Part shown: piece by piece, positions 22,311 through 33,420 of the stretch | Numbering within the stretch: position 1 is the first letter of the stretch | How the letters are laid out: every line of letters begins with the position of its first letter | NCBI GenBank assembly: GCA_031308135.1 | Contig: JAHLJT010009436.1 | Location: 215,239,420 to 215,303,419 of the forward strand | Length of the DNA stretch: 64,000 nucleotides | Direction: 5' to 3' | From: Acheta domesticus | Lineage: Eukaryota; Arthropoda; Insecta; Orthoptera; Gryllidae | Program-made: the position numbers and the translations under genes | The notes under the pieces: generated by a model | Told to the model about the DNA's origin: nothing | The model's database searches: none | Seen by the model: the letters and a program-made list of their open reading frames with translations, nothing else

Positions 22311-23060
22311 ATTAATCCAAATGAGTTTTAACTTTTTTAAACTTTTTTTTGGTATTTCTGTACTAACAGTTTGAGAAGTGTGCTTAATGTTGGACATATT
22401 GTAGGACTTGTTTCTGTGAAACGTGATTCTAATTCTTGATCTTATTCCTCATACTAATAGAACATCACATGCATTGCAGGACGAAAATAAAATTAACATT
22501 TTAAATATGAGATTATTCCTCTAAAAAATGAAAACTTGCAGGCAGGAAGAACAACTGGTGTTAGATCACTCTGGACCTAGGGTCACGCGAATAGGCTCGA
22601 CCTACCAACGATTAAATTAGAGCAACAAATATTTAAGAATTTCAAGAGTTAATATAAATTCAGAAGATATTTTATAAAGAAACATACATCATTAGCAAAC
22701 AACATTTTGATACCACGCTAGGATACATTTGTGTACATTGCAGAAATTAGTCAAAATAATATTGCCCCCCTAAATATATCTGCTTCATCTACGTTCTACT
22801 CGGGAAAAGCGTCGCAAGTTCGGTTTTTCTCTCATATTTCTAAATACTCATGTTACCGCGGCATGTCAGTCAGGAATGAGAAAATAAGGAACTAATATAG
22901 CGAGTGCAGGAAATGCTTTGAAAATCAAAATTGTGTACGATTTAATATGGACTTCAAAGTAACTTCACTGCTTTTCCAAACGCCCGCCTGTTTTCCTAGA
23001 AGACATATCGCACCGCAAGTATAAATTCTGACAGTGTAGGGTCAGTTCCTAGATTTCTTA
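22311..23060. other. AT-rich non-coding stretch
   Basis: AT-rich, nothing recognised. Confidence 0.4.
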
Positions 23061-23430
23061 GACAAAACGTTGGTCCACGTCTCTCCAACGCAAGGACCGC
23101 TTCCTCATAACACCCGTCAATGCATCCTGGGCGAGGACGAGGCACAACCTCGTACGATCCGTCGGCGACCACGTCGCGACGTCCAGCGGCAGCCAGCGAC
23201 AACCGTAGGCGCCGCCCCCCTCTTTCCCCTCCACGCAGCAGAACCAAGCGGCGAACCGGTCGGCGGCGGCGGCGGACGCTCGCGGCCCGGTAATGGCACT
23301 TGCCAGTAATTTGGGTCGCGACCGAACAAGACGGCGCATTACGCGATGACGTATGCGCGTAATTATGCCATTAGGGCGGATCAGGCGGCTTACGGCGGCG
23401 CGCGGGCGCGTCCGCCGCCCGTCCGCGGCC
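23061..23430. other. GC-rich island with TAATTA-type core
   Basis: CpG-rich. Around 23300-23385 the sequence includes TGCCAGTAATTTGGGTCGCG and GCGCGTAATTATGCCATTAG, AT-rich cores embedded in CpG. This makes it a candidate regulatory island. No gene recognised. Confidence 0.4.
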
Positions 23431-24080
23431 CTTCGCCCTCAGTCTTTCGCTCTCCGCCCCCACCGCCCCATCTCTCCGCCTCGCGATCCCACTTCCCTTC
23501 CTTCCTCCGCTCTTTGTTCTGCTCTCTCGGTCTTCCAACTTCCACCTTCCGTCCACCGTCCACCATCCTCCGTCGTATCCTCTGCACCCCTTCGCCCTCC
23601 ACCTGTTCTCCCCTCATCCACTTCCCTTCCGCCATCCACTTCCCTTCTTCCCTCCTTTCTTAGTTTTCCTCCCTCCTTTCTCCAACTTCATCTTCCATCC
23701 GCCGTCGTCCACTGCATCCGCTGTACCCTTTCGCCCTCAGACTTTCGTTCTCAGCCCCACCCCCACTCTTTCCTCCTCGCGATCCCACTTCCCTTCCTCT
23801 ACTCTTAGTTTCTCTCACTCCGTCTTCCAACTTCCATTTTCCACCGGCTATTCTCCACCGCATCCTCTGTACTCACAGCCCTCATCCGGTCCTCCACCCC
23901 CACCCGTTAACTCACTTTCGTCCCTCCGCCCACACCATCCCCCTTGCTCCTCCTCGCGATCCCACTTTCCTTCCTCCCTCTGTTTTTAGCTCTCCTCCCA
24001 CTCCACCTTTTACCCATCGCCCACCGCCTTCCACCTTCCGTCACCACCTCACCCTCTGCATCCATGGCCTTCCTCCGGTC
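23431..24080. repeat. Pyrimidine-rich degenerate tandem array, about 150-bp unit
   Basis: Anchors repeat along the block: TCGCCCTC at about 23433, 23589 and 23731; CCTCGCGATCCCAC at 23479, 23774 and 23951; CTTCCAACTTCCA at about 23532 and 23828. Spacings of roughly 142-156 bp or doubles of that indicate three to four degenerate copies. The strand is C/T-rich on plus. Frames on plus (105, 151 and 99 aa) are Pro/Ser/Leu-rich and repeat-derived. Confidence 0.8.
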
Positions 24081-24760
24081 CTCCTTCCTCCGTCCTCTGC
24101 GCGTCGATCGGACGCGAAGCGAGCGCGGGAGGCGTCGCGACCTCCCCTCTGCTCCCGAGTGTCCTCCGGGAATATCCTCACTGGAGGCTCATTCAAGTCC
24201 CTGGAGGAACATTATTCAAAGATTTATGAGAGCGGCAAGGTAGAAATATCTACCGGTGTAATCTAACCTCTGGGGATGCTCTAGCGGAAGCATAAAATTA
24301 AGTTGACAAGAAAATACGAACGGGAAGCGCGTAGGTACATTCGCTCTAAATGATATTCGATGTTGTCGCTGTGGAAAGAGAAGGAAAACGTAATTGAAGC
24401 TATTCATTAGAGAAGCAGTACCAACGCAATATAAGTCATTAAATTATTAATACACAATGAGGAATACTTTCAAATAAATTCTGTCAACATATGGAACAAA
24501 TGTAACTCTTCGTCGTGAATAAATTGGAGCAAGGAACACCAAGAACATACGAAGACACCAAAGAGACAAAGCACAGAAGGCCAGAAGGAACCTGCCAAAC
24601 AGAAAAGATGATTAAATGTAGAAATACCAAGCTCCTAAAGATCAAATGCCAGTAGTCCTTAAGAAAGCTCCGCAGCTTGACAGATACTCTCTCAATCGCC
24701 TATTCCCTTAAAAGCAAACTGTTATTTCCCGAACACCGTACAAGGAGCGATAACAAAACG
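24081..24760. other. Short GC tail then AT-rich non-coding stretch
   Basis: GC-rich to about 24210, then AT-rich. About 24500-24650 is A-rich (runs of CCAAGAACATACGAAG, GAGACAAAG). No gene recognised. Confidence 0.4.
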
Positions 24761-26370
24761 CCGGCCTGTCGCCGAGGGGTCGCCTGCAAAGCAGGTCTGT
24801 CTCGCAGTGACATCTCTGGTACGCGAGGGGTGGGGCGGCGGGGGCTTCGAATCAGGAAGCATCCGAGGGAGACGGCCTAATCAGAGCGACCGGAGGTAAG
24901 TCGACAGGGCCTCCGCCCCCGCCGTCGCCGCCACCACCGCCGCCAACGCCACCGCCAACGCCGCCGCCGCCGCCGCCGCCGCCGTCGCGCCGTCCCCTCG
25001 TGCCTGTATCGGGGCCTTCAAACGGCCGTCCCCCCCGGGCAGCAGCGTTGGGGCGTCCGCCTTGTGAAGCCCAGTGCCCCGTCGCAGGAGGGGCCGCTCC
25101 GTTCACGTGCGGGGGTGCTGGCGGGCCCCGAGCGCTACGTTCGCCGGCCCTGGTGGGACGGGTCAGCGGGACCATTCGGCTAGCCAGGGCGGCGAGCGGC
25201 GGGGCTATTATTGCAAATTGGAAGGCGCCGCGCGAGGGAAGGTGCTGGCTGCTGCAGCGGGGATTGGACTGGAACGGAAGGAGGGGGCGCGGGGGAGAGG
25301 GGCGACTGCGAAGCGGAACTGCGCGGAGGCGGGATCTGGGAGGGCAGTGTCGACGGATACACACGGCAGCGAGGTTGCAGGGCGGTGGGCTGGATTAGAC
25401 GGCATCTGGGAAGAGGCTCGAAGGTGAGGTGGGGAGGGAAGCATGCAGGTAGGGACCAGACGATGGGGAATTGGCGGTCTTACGTGGGTAGGATGGCATG
25501 ATGGCGATGAGTGAAAATGTTGAATTGGCGAGGTGACAAGATAACGAGGGGGGCAGATGGCGACAACGCGAGGTCAGGTGGCAAGGTGGGAAGGTAGCGT
25601 GGTGGCGAGGAGATGAGGTGGCGAGAAAAGTACGTGAGGAATACTGGAGGGAAAGGGAGGGAGAAATGCCAGATGGCAGTTGACGCGGCAACGGGCTGAC
25701 GCGATATAAATGCGGTGGTAGCGAAAACGAGGGGAGGTGAGGTGGAGGAATCGGTGGCGAGAAATGGACGTAAGAAATGTTGACGAGAAAAGCAAAGTGT
25801 GGGCAAGGTGAGGAGTGGAACAACGGTATAAGCGCGGTGGTAGCGAAGACGAGAGGCGGCGAGGATAGTGCAGCTCTCATTTGGCGAGGCACTGACGGTG
25901 GGACAGCGAGGTTGCGAGGCGTTGTGGGCAGAAAGGCCTCGCCAGTGCCAGCGGCAGCGGCAGCGGCGGAGGCGGTCAGACGGGGAAGCAACGCCAGCCG
26001 AGGCAGCGGGGGCGGCGGCATCGCGGCAGCGCGCGCGCGGGCAAGCGAGCGCGGAGGCGCTGAATAGGCGGCGCCCCTCCCTTCTTCGCCTCCAGCGACT
26101 CGCTGGACCTGATTTTATTGAAATCCTCCTCGGGGCGCGGCCAGGAAGCGAGGGGCGCGCTCGCCAGAGCGGTCGGGAGGGGGAGGGGGAGAGAGCTGAG
26201 GGCGCGGGGGAGTCGACGCTGTTTTCCTATCGCAGCTGCCCCTCAGCAAACAGAGCGACGCCGCCAATAACGCCGTGTCCGGCGCTGTAACGGCAAGGGG
26301 GGGAAGGAAGACGCTGCAGTCCGCGAGGCGGCGGCCGGGGCGATGGAGATGCGGCTGTCGGCGCATCGAA
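24761..26370. other. Longest GC-rich block (about 1.6 kb)
   Basis: Contains a GCC triplet run with GCCAACGCCACC interruptions at about 24920-24990, a CpG-rich centre, and a G-rich right half. Frames of 170 aa (minus 24852-25364), 208 aa (minus 25395-26021) and 140 aa (plus 25868-26290) are low complexity. No start context or domain supports any of them. It may be one large CpG island or several fused ones. Confidence 0.5.
25495..25880. repeat. Degenerate G-rich repeat region, GGTGGCGAG motifs
   Basis: Plus strand is built of GAGGTGGCGAGA, GGCAAGGTGG and similar short motifs. A longer duplication is visible: GCGGTGGTAGCGAAAACGAG (near 25712) recurs as CGGTGGTAGCGAAGACGAG (near 25831), about 120 bp apart. 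The minus 208-aa frame (Ser/Pro/His/Phe-rich) is produced by this region. Confidence 0.65.
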
Positions 26371-26670
26371 TGGCGGTCAACAACGAAGTTTTCGGGTAGC
26401 AAGCTCTGTGACGCAAGACGCGATTTACGCAGGGAAATAAAATACTCTCACAATTTTCTCCACGTAGGGAGCGTAATTGTTTAAATATTCAGAAAAGTTT
26501 CGACTTCGTCCGTAAGCGAAACGTATGGTTCAAGAATGGAAAGAGGAAAATAATGTTGTGTACTCTTTCATCACATTAGCAAATGCACACGAATATGCAC
26601 GCAACAACATATTAACAAATGCAGGCGTGTATGTGTATATACATACATATACATACATATATATATATAT

Positions 26671-26721
<51 letters not shown>

Positions 26722-26870
26722 CGAAACATGAACAGAAACACAAAGAAAGAAATCTGCTGCACATTTCAATCGAATCGATAAGTATCGGATGGCAAAACAC
26801 TAATCTACAATTAGAAACTGCAGACTAAACAAAATCTCCGCACAAAAAAGCAAAGGAAACAGGCGAAGGC
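26371..26870. other. AT-rich stretch with ATAC/TA microsatellite
   Basis: AT-rich. A compound TATG/TACA and TA microsatellite at 26629-26717 generates Tyr-Ile repeat frames on both strands. Otherwise nothing recognised. Confidence 0.6.
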
Positions 26871-27170
26871 GGTGGGGAAACGAAATCGGAGTCTGCGAGC
26901 AGCACAGGGCCGAAAGGAGGAGCGCTCCCCAGAGAGAGAGCCGGGATTCGACCTCCCTCAAGAGAGCGGCTGGGGGGGGGGCGAGTGTTTGCGGGTCGGA
27001 GCGCGTGGTCGCAGAAGTGGGCGCGGGCGGCGTCGGTGGGTCCTAGGGGGGCGGCCACCAGCGCCGGAATTAATTTGGGCCGGGTCGCGATAGGAATACC
27101 ATTAGCAACGCGTCCGCAGCGGCGCCTCGGTTGAACAGTGGTCAATTTTGGCTCCGCAGATGGGCAAAAA
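26871..27170. other. GC-rich island
   Basis: G-rich island. Near 27066-27092 it contains TTAATTTGGGCCGGGTCGCG followed by ACCATTAGCAACG, again AT-rich cores in CpG context. No gene recognised. Confidence 0.4.
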
Positions 27171-28149
27171 TAGAGAAACGAAATGCGGCCTAGAGACAAA
27201 AACTAAACCATTGGACTCTCGGAGGACTCAAATGATAGGAAATGGGCAAGACTGCGTGTCCTCCCAATTATGAAAGGATCTGCTTAGATTTGATTTGTGA
27301 CTGATTAGGGAAAAGTAGCGGCGAGACGACCGGAGAACTTTTTACGAACCGAGAACAGGGAGTAGGTTCTCAGCGTCTATGAATTTTACGACGGATTCCG
27401 TAATAGAAATCTGAAATTATGTGTTCAAGTTTGCAATATAACAAAAACTTACTTGGTCAAACACTGTTAATAGATCAGTGCCACGAAAAGTCTACATATA
27501 CCTGTAAAAAAATATTGTACCTCAGCTTGTTCGTCCAGTTTCCCTGATGCTTTGATCGAATGCTGAGATTGTCCCCTTTGATTTGCTTCTGAACATTAAC
27601 TTGTGGGAATGCTGATGAGGTGTTGACGTAATTAAAGGATGAAGTTATTGAAGTCGTCTTCAATGGATTTATTCACAGACTCGGCTTTGCCGTTATCATC
27701 ATGATCATCATCAGATTTAAAATAATATAAATAAAACACAAAATAAGATGATAATACAAATAAAGCAAATTAATAGCTATTGAAATAATTTCAATTATTC
27801 ATTATTATTTTTCAAAATTATTCATCGTTGTTCCGAGCTGTAAAACACGAACTTTCGGATAAGGCTGTGTAGGAACATTGTAAACTCAGAGTTGTTGAAA
27901 GTGGTTTGCATTATTCATATAATGACTTTTAAAATTGCATACCCTACTATCGCTAATTCGTAGCAGATTGCGATTCGCTAGTTATGACCCACTGTGTATG
28001 TTCTATTGTACAAAAATAAAAGAGTGAAAACAACTTTACATCCTTTTTACGTCTAATAATGGACTTTATAAAGCATATTTATTTTTCCAATTTATCTCTA
28101 CCTTATTCAGCACCTGGTATTTTAAATATAGTTTCTGTAACATTTAGAA
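27171..28149. other. AT-rich non-coding stretch
   Basis: AT-rich, with a short ATCATCATGATCATCATC palindromic run near 27693-27715. Nothing else recognised. Confidence 0.4.
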
Positions 28150-28405
28150 TGCACTGAATTTTTTGTCAAATTTATACTTTCAAAACGTAGTTTTCTTGGT
28201 GCCTAGTCTCCTGGATTTTTTTTGTAGCGCAACTGATGTCCACACTACCCGGACAGACGGACAGACAGACGGACGGACCGAAACATTTTTAATAAACCAA
28301 TTTATCGATATCATAGATCCTCAAAACGAGGATTTCTGTCAAAATTTCGATATCAATTTTGGGCGAAATCACATAACTTACTCAATGTTGTGAGTTAAGG
28401 CTAAT
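28150..28405. repeat. Probable dispersed repeat with GACA/GGAC microsatellite
   Basis: A GGACAGACGGACAGACAGAC microsatellite (about 28249-28282) is followed by TCAAAACGAGGATTTCTGTC and a TTTCGATATCAATTTTGGGC segment. This arrangement resembles 3' ends of a widespread class of insect dispersed elements that carry a GACA/GACG tract, from memory and without a search. The 76-codon plus frame is microsatellite-derived. Boundaries are uncertain. Confidence 0.4.
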
Positions 28406-28720
28406 GTCTGAACCTGGTTAATTCGCAAGTTAGCTGAAAAATGTTCATATTATGAGTGTCTAAAATCCGAATACATAACAGCTTCGAAGCATACATTTCT
28501 ACTTTTTCCGCATGAAGGTGACTAGGTTAGGTGAAGAACGTAACAGTGGTAAGAAACAACAGAAACGTGATAAACAGAAATCATATTGCTGATGGAAAAT
28601 GTTTAAGGCCAGTTGCCAGGCCAGGTAGGTTGTTTCGCTTTCGAACAAAGTAAGATTTTTACCTTCAGTAAGTCTAAAGTAAAAAAAAAGTTTAAAAAAA
28701 GGTTTTCCCCCCGGGTCTTT

Positions 28721-28985
28721 TTTGGGGTTCGCCCCACTGCACCCTTTGGGGGACGTCGCGTCGCGTTGGCCGCAATTAAGACTGTGTCTTTATAGACGCC
28801 CCGCGCTCACCGCGGCTGCGACCTCGAGCTCCGCCGGCAGGAAAACGGCGCACTTTTATGCTTCAATATAAGGTGCGCCGTGGAGGTGCGGCCGGGCGGC
28901 GGCGCGGTCGTCACGATCCACGTATCGTAAAACTCCGTAATTATATTTTATGGGGGCGTTAGTCCACGGGACACTATTTAGGACA
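28721..28985. promoter_or_regulatory. Candidate regulatory island with TTTATG cores and palindrome
   Basis: CpG-rich DNA is punctuated by GCAATTAAGAC, TCTTTATAGACG, CACTTTTATGC, CCGTAATTATATTTTATGGG and GGACACTATTTAGG. An imperfect palindrome at 28846-28880 (CGGCGCACTTTTAT with ATAAGGTGCGCCG) pairs about 12 of 14 positions. TTTATG, TAATTA and TTAT cores in CpG context suggest homeodomain binding. No coding frame is convincing. It is inferred only from motif composition. Confidence 0.35.
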
Positions 28986-29400
28986 AGTAGCGGCGGAACC
29001 GTACGTTTATAGGTCTAGCGTTTAAAACGATCGTAAATGAAATTTGGAATCGGAATCATCGGAAGCTTGTCTATAAACGTTTCTACAAAGTTGCGAGAAC
29101 CAATTAACTCGTGCGTTATGTGTTAATAGAGAATAGATTTTAAACGAAGAGTTATGGAGAGTAAATAATGTAACACAATGACCATAGCTGATATACGTTG
29201 TTTGCACTTAATGTCATTAAAAGGCAAAGGTTTTAAACATCTAACCAGGGAGACGTTTTCACTTTGCTTCAATGAAATAGATCAATTTTCAATTAAACTT
29301 CGTCAGAGTGGTTTGTCGTGAGCACCAAAAAATTGTGACAAACGCCCATCACACATCTACTTGTATTACTTCTTTCGTACTTAAGGAAGTCACGACAGAA
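28986..29400. other. AT-rich non-coding stretch
   Basis: AT-rich, nothing recognised. Confidence 0.4.
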
Positions 29401-29660
29401 AGACAAAGCAAAGGATGTCACAAACGTCCATATCGCGCAGAGCGCGATCGATAGCGGAGTCGATCGGAACCACCCGACGCAGTCCCAGCACAAACAAGTG
29501 CGCGCGAGCGAGCGGGCGAGCGGCGCGCGCTGCCTCTGTTGCTTTAACCTTCGCACCCGGCGCGTGTGTTTGCGCGCTGTCAGTCCGCTCCGCCATGAGA
29601 CCGCTCCGGGAAAAGTGTTACAATCCCGTGCCGTTACAGCCACACACACTCACCCACAGA
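29401..29660. other. GC-rich island
   Basis: CpG-rich with GCGAGCGAGCGGGCGAG motifs. Overlapping open frames on both strands (118 aa minus, 120 aa plus) show no domain. No gene recognised. Confidence 0.4.
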
Positions 29661-30280
29661 CAAGGCACTGAAAAAGCAGAGCGACCAGACCAACAGATAA
29701 CTGTCCACAAACTTCGTAGCAGTCAACAAACAATTCAGTGCAAATCTAAATATCCTTTGGCGTGGTTTTGTTCCTGAGGCTACACACGAATGTTGGGAGG
29801 AGTGCATTGTAGTTAACAAAATGAAACAATTGTGTTTATCAAATATCTTTTTTATTGTGAATGTATGATATTTTGCACGTTCTTAAGCAAAGAGGAACAT
29901 TACGGAATATATAAATCACAAAAAATAATAAAAATATAAAACGAATAATTTTCGAAATTCATAACTTATTAGAAGACGCTTGAACAATGATATTGCATGT
30001 CAAATCCATTGATTAAGATTTTCACCACAGATAATATAAAACAATTTGAGAAAATTGCATTGCTATTGAAACTGTACTAGTCCAATATTGCTTACATTAA
30101 ACTTAGATAAATCTACAAATCTTAGAACAATTTATCTTCATTATCTGTACAGACATAGCATGCACATCGGCGGTTTCGTTAAACTATTTTCATCAAATCG
30201 AAATTCCTGCATTGGTAACCAAAATTAGAACTTCCGAAATAACTGCGGAAAAGCAGACCCGAGGAAATACATCGTGGCGC
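29661..30280. other. AT-rich non-coding stretch
   Basis: AT-rich, nothing recognised. Confidence 0.4.
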
Positions 30281-30693
30281 GACAGAATTGCGAAGGCAAC
30301 ATCGCCGTTGTCACCACTCCCGCCGCCTCCGCGGCCGCCGCCGCCATCGCCGCCCGACCCCACGAGAGGTCGCGGCCCGCGGCCGCTTCAGGGGTCGGTG
30401 TCACAGCTCGTAGCTCGTAGCTAGCACCAGGAAGCACGAGAATTTAAATTATGGGACGCGACAAGACATGCCATCTGATATAGAAGTTCAATTTAAAGTT
30501 TCGAGGATTTGAAGCGCACGTCCGCACGAGGTCGCGGCGGAAACTACGACGACGCGGAAGGAGAACGAGCGAAGGTGGAGGGAGCGGAGGACGAAGAGCA
30601 GGATATGCAACGAGGAAAATGGGTGGGGGGGAGGCCACTTCTAGGTCAGGGTACATGGAGAAGGCGGAGAACCTGATGACAGGGTAGGAGTGG
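30281..30693. other. Small GC-rich island and G-rich flank
   Basis: CCGCC-rich patch (30300-30420) followed by a short GTAGCTCGTAGCTAG duplication and a purine-rich segment leading to the MITE insertion site. Nothing else recognised. Confidence 0.4.
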
Positions 30694-30701
30694 CTGCAAT
30701 G

Positions 30702-30950
30702 CACTAGCAGATCTAGCCGATCATTTTGGAGGGAGCCATCACAGATTTTTGTTAAATAAGAAACATTTGGTATAATATTGTATATTATTTTTGTAGTGTA
30801 TACATGATACTATCCAATATTAATTTTTTAAATAATTACATAATTCCAACATTAATATTTAAATGAATTCTGCGAAATAAAAGACGGTAACAAACAAAAA
30901 CTCTGGGCATTGGGGGGGAGACGGCATGGCCCCACCTGGATCCGCCACTG
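30702..30950. mobile_element. hAT-like MITE, 249 bp, with 8-bp target-site duplication
   Basis: The left end CACTAGCAGATCTAGC and the reverse complement of the right end CAGTGGCGGATCCAGG match at 12 of 16 positions. The element is flanked by CTGCAATG (30694-30701) and CTGGAATG (30951-30958), an 8-bp duplication with one mismatch. Eight-base duplications and CAG-type termini are typical of hAT transposons. The core is AT-rich and has no coding capacity, so it is a non-autonomous element. The degenerate termini and one mismatch in the duplication indicate an old insertion. Confidence 0.7.
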
Positions 30951-31110
30951 CTGGAATGGAAGACAAACTTCAAAAGTGTACCAACAAAATCAAAACTAGA
31001 GAAACGAGCTGAAAAACTAGGAGTAGAACCAGATGGAGAGCCTCCGAGGAAAAGTAAAATAATCTGGGAAGAACTAACAGAAAGAGGAACCCAGGCCAGG
31101 AATATAATAT
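30951..31110 (+). other. Unassigned ~55-codon open frame beside the MITE
   Basis: From the MITE junction to a TAG near 31110 one frame stays open in A-rich DNA. It encodes a charged peptide with the segments KLEKRAEKLGVEPDGEP and IIWEELTERGTQARNII. The composition is protein-like and unlike the GC-island frames, suggesting a decayed transposon or gene fragment. If the MITE is removed, the same frame runs back only a few codons to a TAG. I do not recognise the family. Confidence 0.25.
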
Positions 31111-31290
31111 CGTAGGGAAGAGGGGACAGTGGACAGATATCAGAAATTATATGACATTATTAAACGTATTGACAGAAGGGGTGCAATAGAAAACTGAGTG
31201 CTGAGAAAACTGAAAGAAAGCTCAAATATGAGTGACGCAATTCAGAACACAATCACACAGCACAGGTAACGACGACAACAGCAATTGCAC

Positions 31291-31570
31291 AAATGGCACG
31301 GTATGAGAAGCAGGGACGCGACTGCCGAAGTCCGCAGAGCGATGGCAACACCAGACAATCGTCAGATGTCGACGAACACCCGCAAGGAGAGGAAACGGAG
31401 AAATGGGGGGTTCAGGATGCGGACGTGCGGGGGCGGCGGCTTCGCGTGCAGAAATAGGGAACTGTCGGCGAACTCCGCGATGGCGACAAGCAACGCGGGA
31501 AGCGGCGCGTCGCAGAGTTTAACTGGGTCGCGAAGGTCGCAAACGCCGAAACGCGGGACACACGAGCCTT
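31291..31570. other. GC-rich island
   Basis: CpG-rich patch with 102-aa plus frame (31285-31593), Arg/Thr/Gly-rich and unrecognised. No splice or promoter evidence. Confidence 0.35.
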
Positions 31571-32600
31571 GTCTTCCGTGTGGCTCAAAGTAAACAAGCT
31601 ACAGATTGCCAGACAACAGTGGGGCGGAATATTAGATCTATCGCATTGTTTTAGTCTGAAGAAAATAAATTATTTTAGGCAAATAATAACGCCACTGAAA
31701 CTACCACAATTTGGTTCAACGTAAAGATATAATGTTCGTGCAGATAAAGTTAGCTAAACCTCTGTGTTTGGAAGCCGCAATGTAATGAGAATCGTATGGT
31801 TATTTTCCTGATAATTCGATAGATATTCAGATCTAAGAACAGGAATCAAAGAGAAAAAAAGAATAGAGTTTTCCTTAAATTCATTTTCGATCCAATAACC
31901 TAAAAGTGAGCTGTGATAATCTTAGTCGTTTTTCTAATAATAAATCTCTTGTTACGAATTCCTACAATTAAATGCAATTTTATTAAACTTTTCTTCTTCT
32001 ATATTCGACCCCTATTTTTATTTTCATACACTTTAAGACTACTTTTCTATGTGCAAATTCAATTTGAATGTTATTTTTGGAAATGTGATTTTAGAACTTC
32101 CAATTTTCGCTCTTACAACAATAACTGCACAAAGTACACAGAAATGTCGGATGTGAACAATGAAAACATCCCGTTAAATCGGCTTGTCGTGAAATGTAAA
32201 TAACACATTCGGGTAGAAAATTATATCTGTCAACGTAGAAAAAACGTGATTTTAGTTTTAAACATAAAGGTTCCTGAAAAACGGACCAGTTCAAGTGTTC
32301 ATAAAGGGAGAGGAAAGACACGTGACAGGTGACATACGAATGATTTATCACTTCCGAGTAAACGATTCAGCAGTCTGATCAGTACATAAAGCACTTACAG
32401 CTCGTCCACTAGCAACCGACGTGGACATGAATCGAGTAAACGATTCAAACAGGTTCCCATTGGATTCTATCTCAATCGTAACGCTCTCGAAGTGACTTAT
32501 TCACGATAGCGCCGGCATCAAAACGCCAGTTAAGCCACTCGGAGCGTCATCGGCACAGTTCACTCTTCAGCAGAGTGACACTCGCGCCGAGATGGAAATC
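31571..32600. other. AT-rich non-coding stretch
   Basis: AT-rich. A 96-aa frame (31913-32203) is Phe/Leu/Ile/Asn-rich as AT DNA gives. At 32435 and 32367, AGTAAACGATTCA occurs twice, a short direct repeat. Nothing else recognised. Confidence 0.4.
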
Positions 32601-32611
32601 CCAATCGATGA

Positions 32612-32634
32612 CGCACAGTGGCGGATGAAGGGGG
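32612..32634. mobile_element. Possible orphan DNA-transposon terminus
   Basis: CAGTGGCGGATGAAGGGGG matches the terminal CAGTGGCGGAT of the MITE at 30.95 kb and opens the G-rich island 32612-32960. I could not find a matching right end or duplication. It may be a solo terminus, a truncated element, or coincidence. Confidence 0.3.
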
Positions 32635-32960
32635 GGGCGGGGTGAGGCGGGGCGCGAAACGGCTGGTCAAGGCCTTTCAGTCATCCCGCAGGCCTTTCGC
32701 TACGCAGTTCAGCCTGTCCGTCTGCCATCTTCCACCCCCCCCCCAGTCTGTTCGCTCACCTCGCCCAACCATCCGGTCGCCAACTCGCCTATCTGCCTCT
32801 CCGCTATCCCGTCCGTATTCCTTCCCGCCCTCTCGCCATTCCATCGTGTCGCCCGCCCGCCTGCCGCACCCACTCGCCCTCCTGCCCGCTCCAGCCGATC
32901 CGTCACCCGTTGCGGCGTGCCTGGGCAAACTCCACTGCAGCAGACAGCAATAACACGCCC
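32635..32960. other. GC-rich island
   Basis: C-rich on plus with repeated CCGTC, CGCC and ATCC motifs. The 111-aa plus frame is Ser/Pro/Arg-rich. No gene recognised. Confidence 0.4.
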
Positions 32961-33045
32961 CGAGGTGGCAACGCTTGCGATGAGGGAGACAAACTACACA
33001 GATGGGCCGAAGGCTTGTATGATAAAATGCGAAGGTTTAGAGTAG

Positions 33046-33420
33046 ATAGTGAAGATGGAACCGATACAAACCAGCGACGGAGGTACACATGGGGATTTTA
33101 ATGGTGAGATGACTCGACAAAGATACGGAAGAACACGCGGAAATAAAATGGGATATTGTCAATGAACAGATAGCGATAGAAGAGATAATAGAAGATAGAA
33201 TATGTCTAAAATACAATCGCAGTAATCTCTTAACGAAAACTACAGGTATATTACGAATCATGTCCGTTTGCTCGAGGCTCATTAACGGTTATCAAGTATG
33301 GGTTCATATCATAAAAAAGTGCATCTGTGAAAGAGGTAAACGACAATGCAAGCGAAGGGTGAGATTAAGAAAAAATGCCAAGAGAATGTGGACAACAAAA
33401 GAACTACGAATTGCATGTCA
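33046..33420 (+). pseudogene. Possible decayed non-LTR retrotransposon endonuclease
   Basis: The frame through 33091 encodes HGDFNGEM followed by RYGRTRGNKMGYCQ and a stop at 33163. GDFN is the conserved motif of apurinic-type endonucleases in LINE elements, and G...RN..G at that distance is usual there. About 200 bases on, the frame near 33350-33430 encodes KRMWTTKELRIACQNQ, which resembles the W-rich linker between endonuclease and reverse transcriptase. Several stops interrupt the region. It is probably an old LINE fragment, but the match is short and could be chance. Confidence 0.3.

Noticed and set aside
26936..26960. CGGGATTCGACCTCCC, a B-box-like sequence on minus
   Set aside because: No A box at a suitable distance and no stems; not a tRNA or SINE head.
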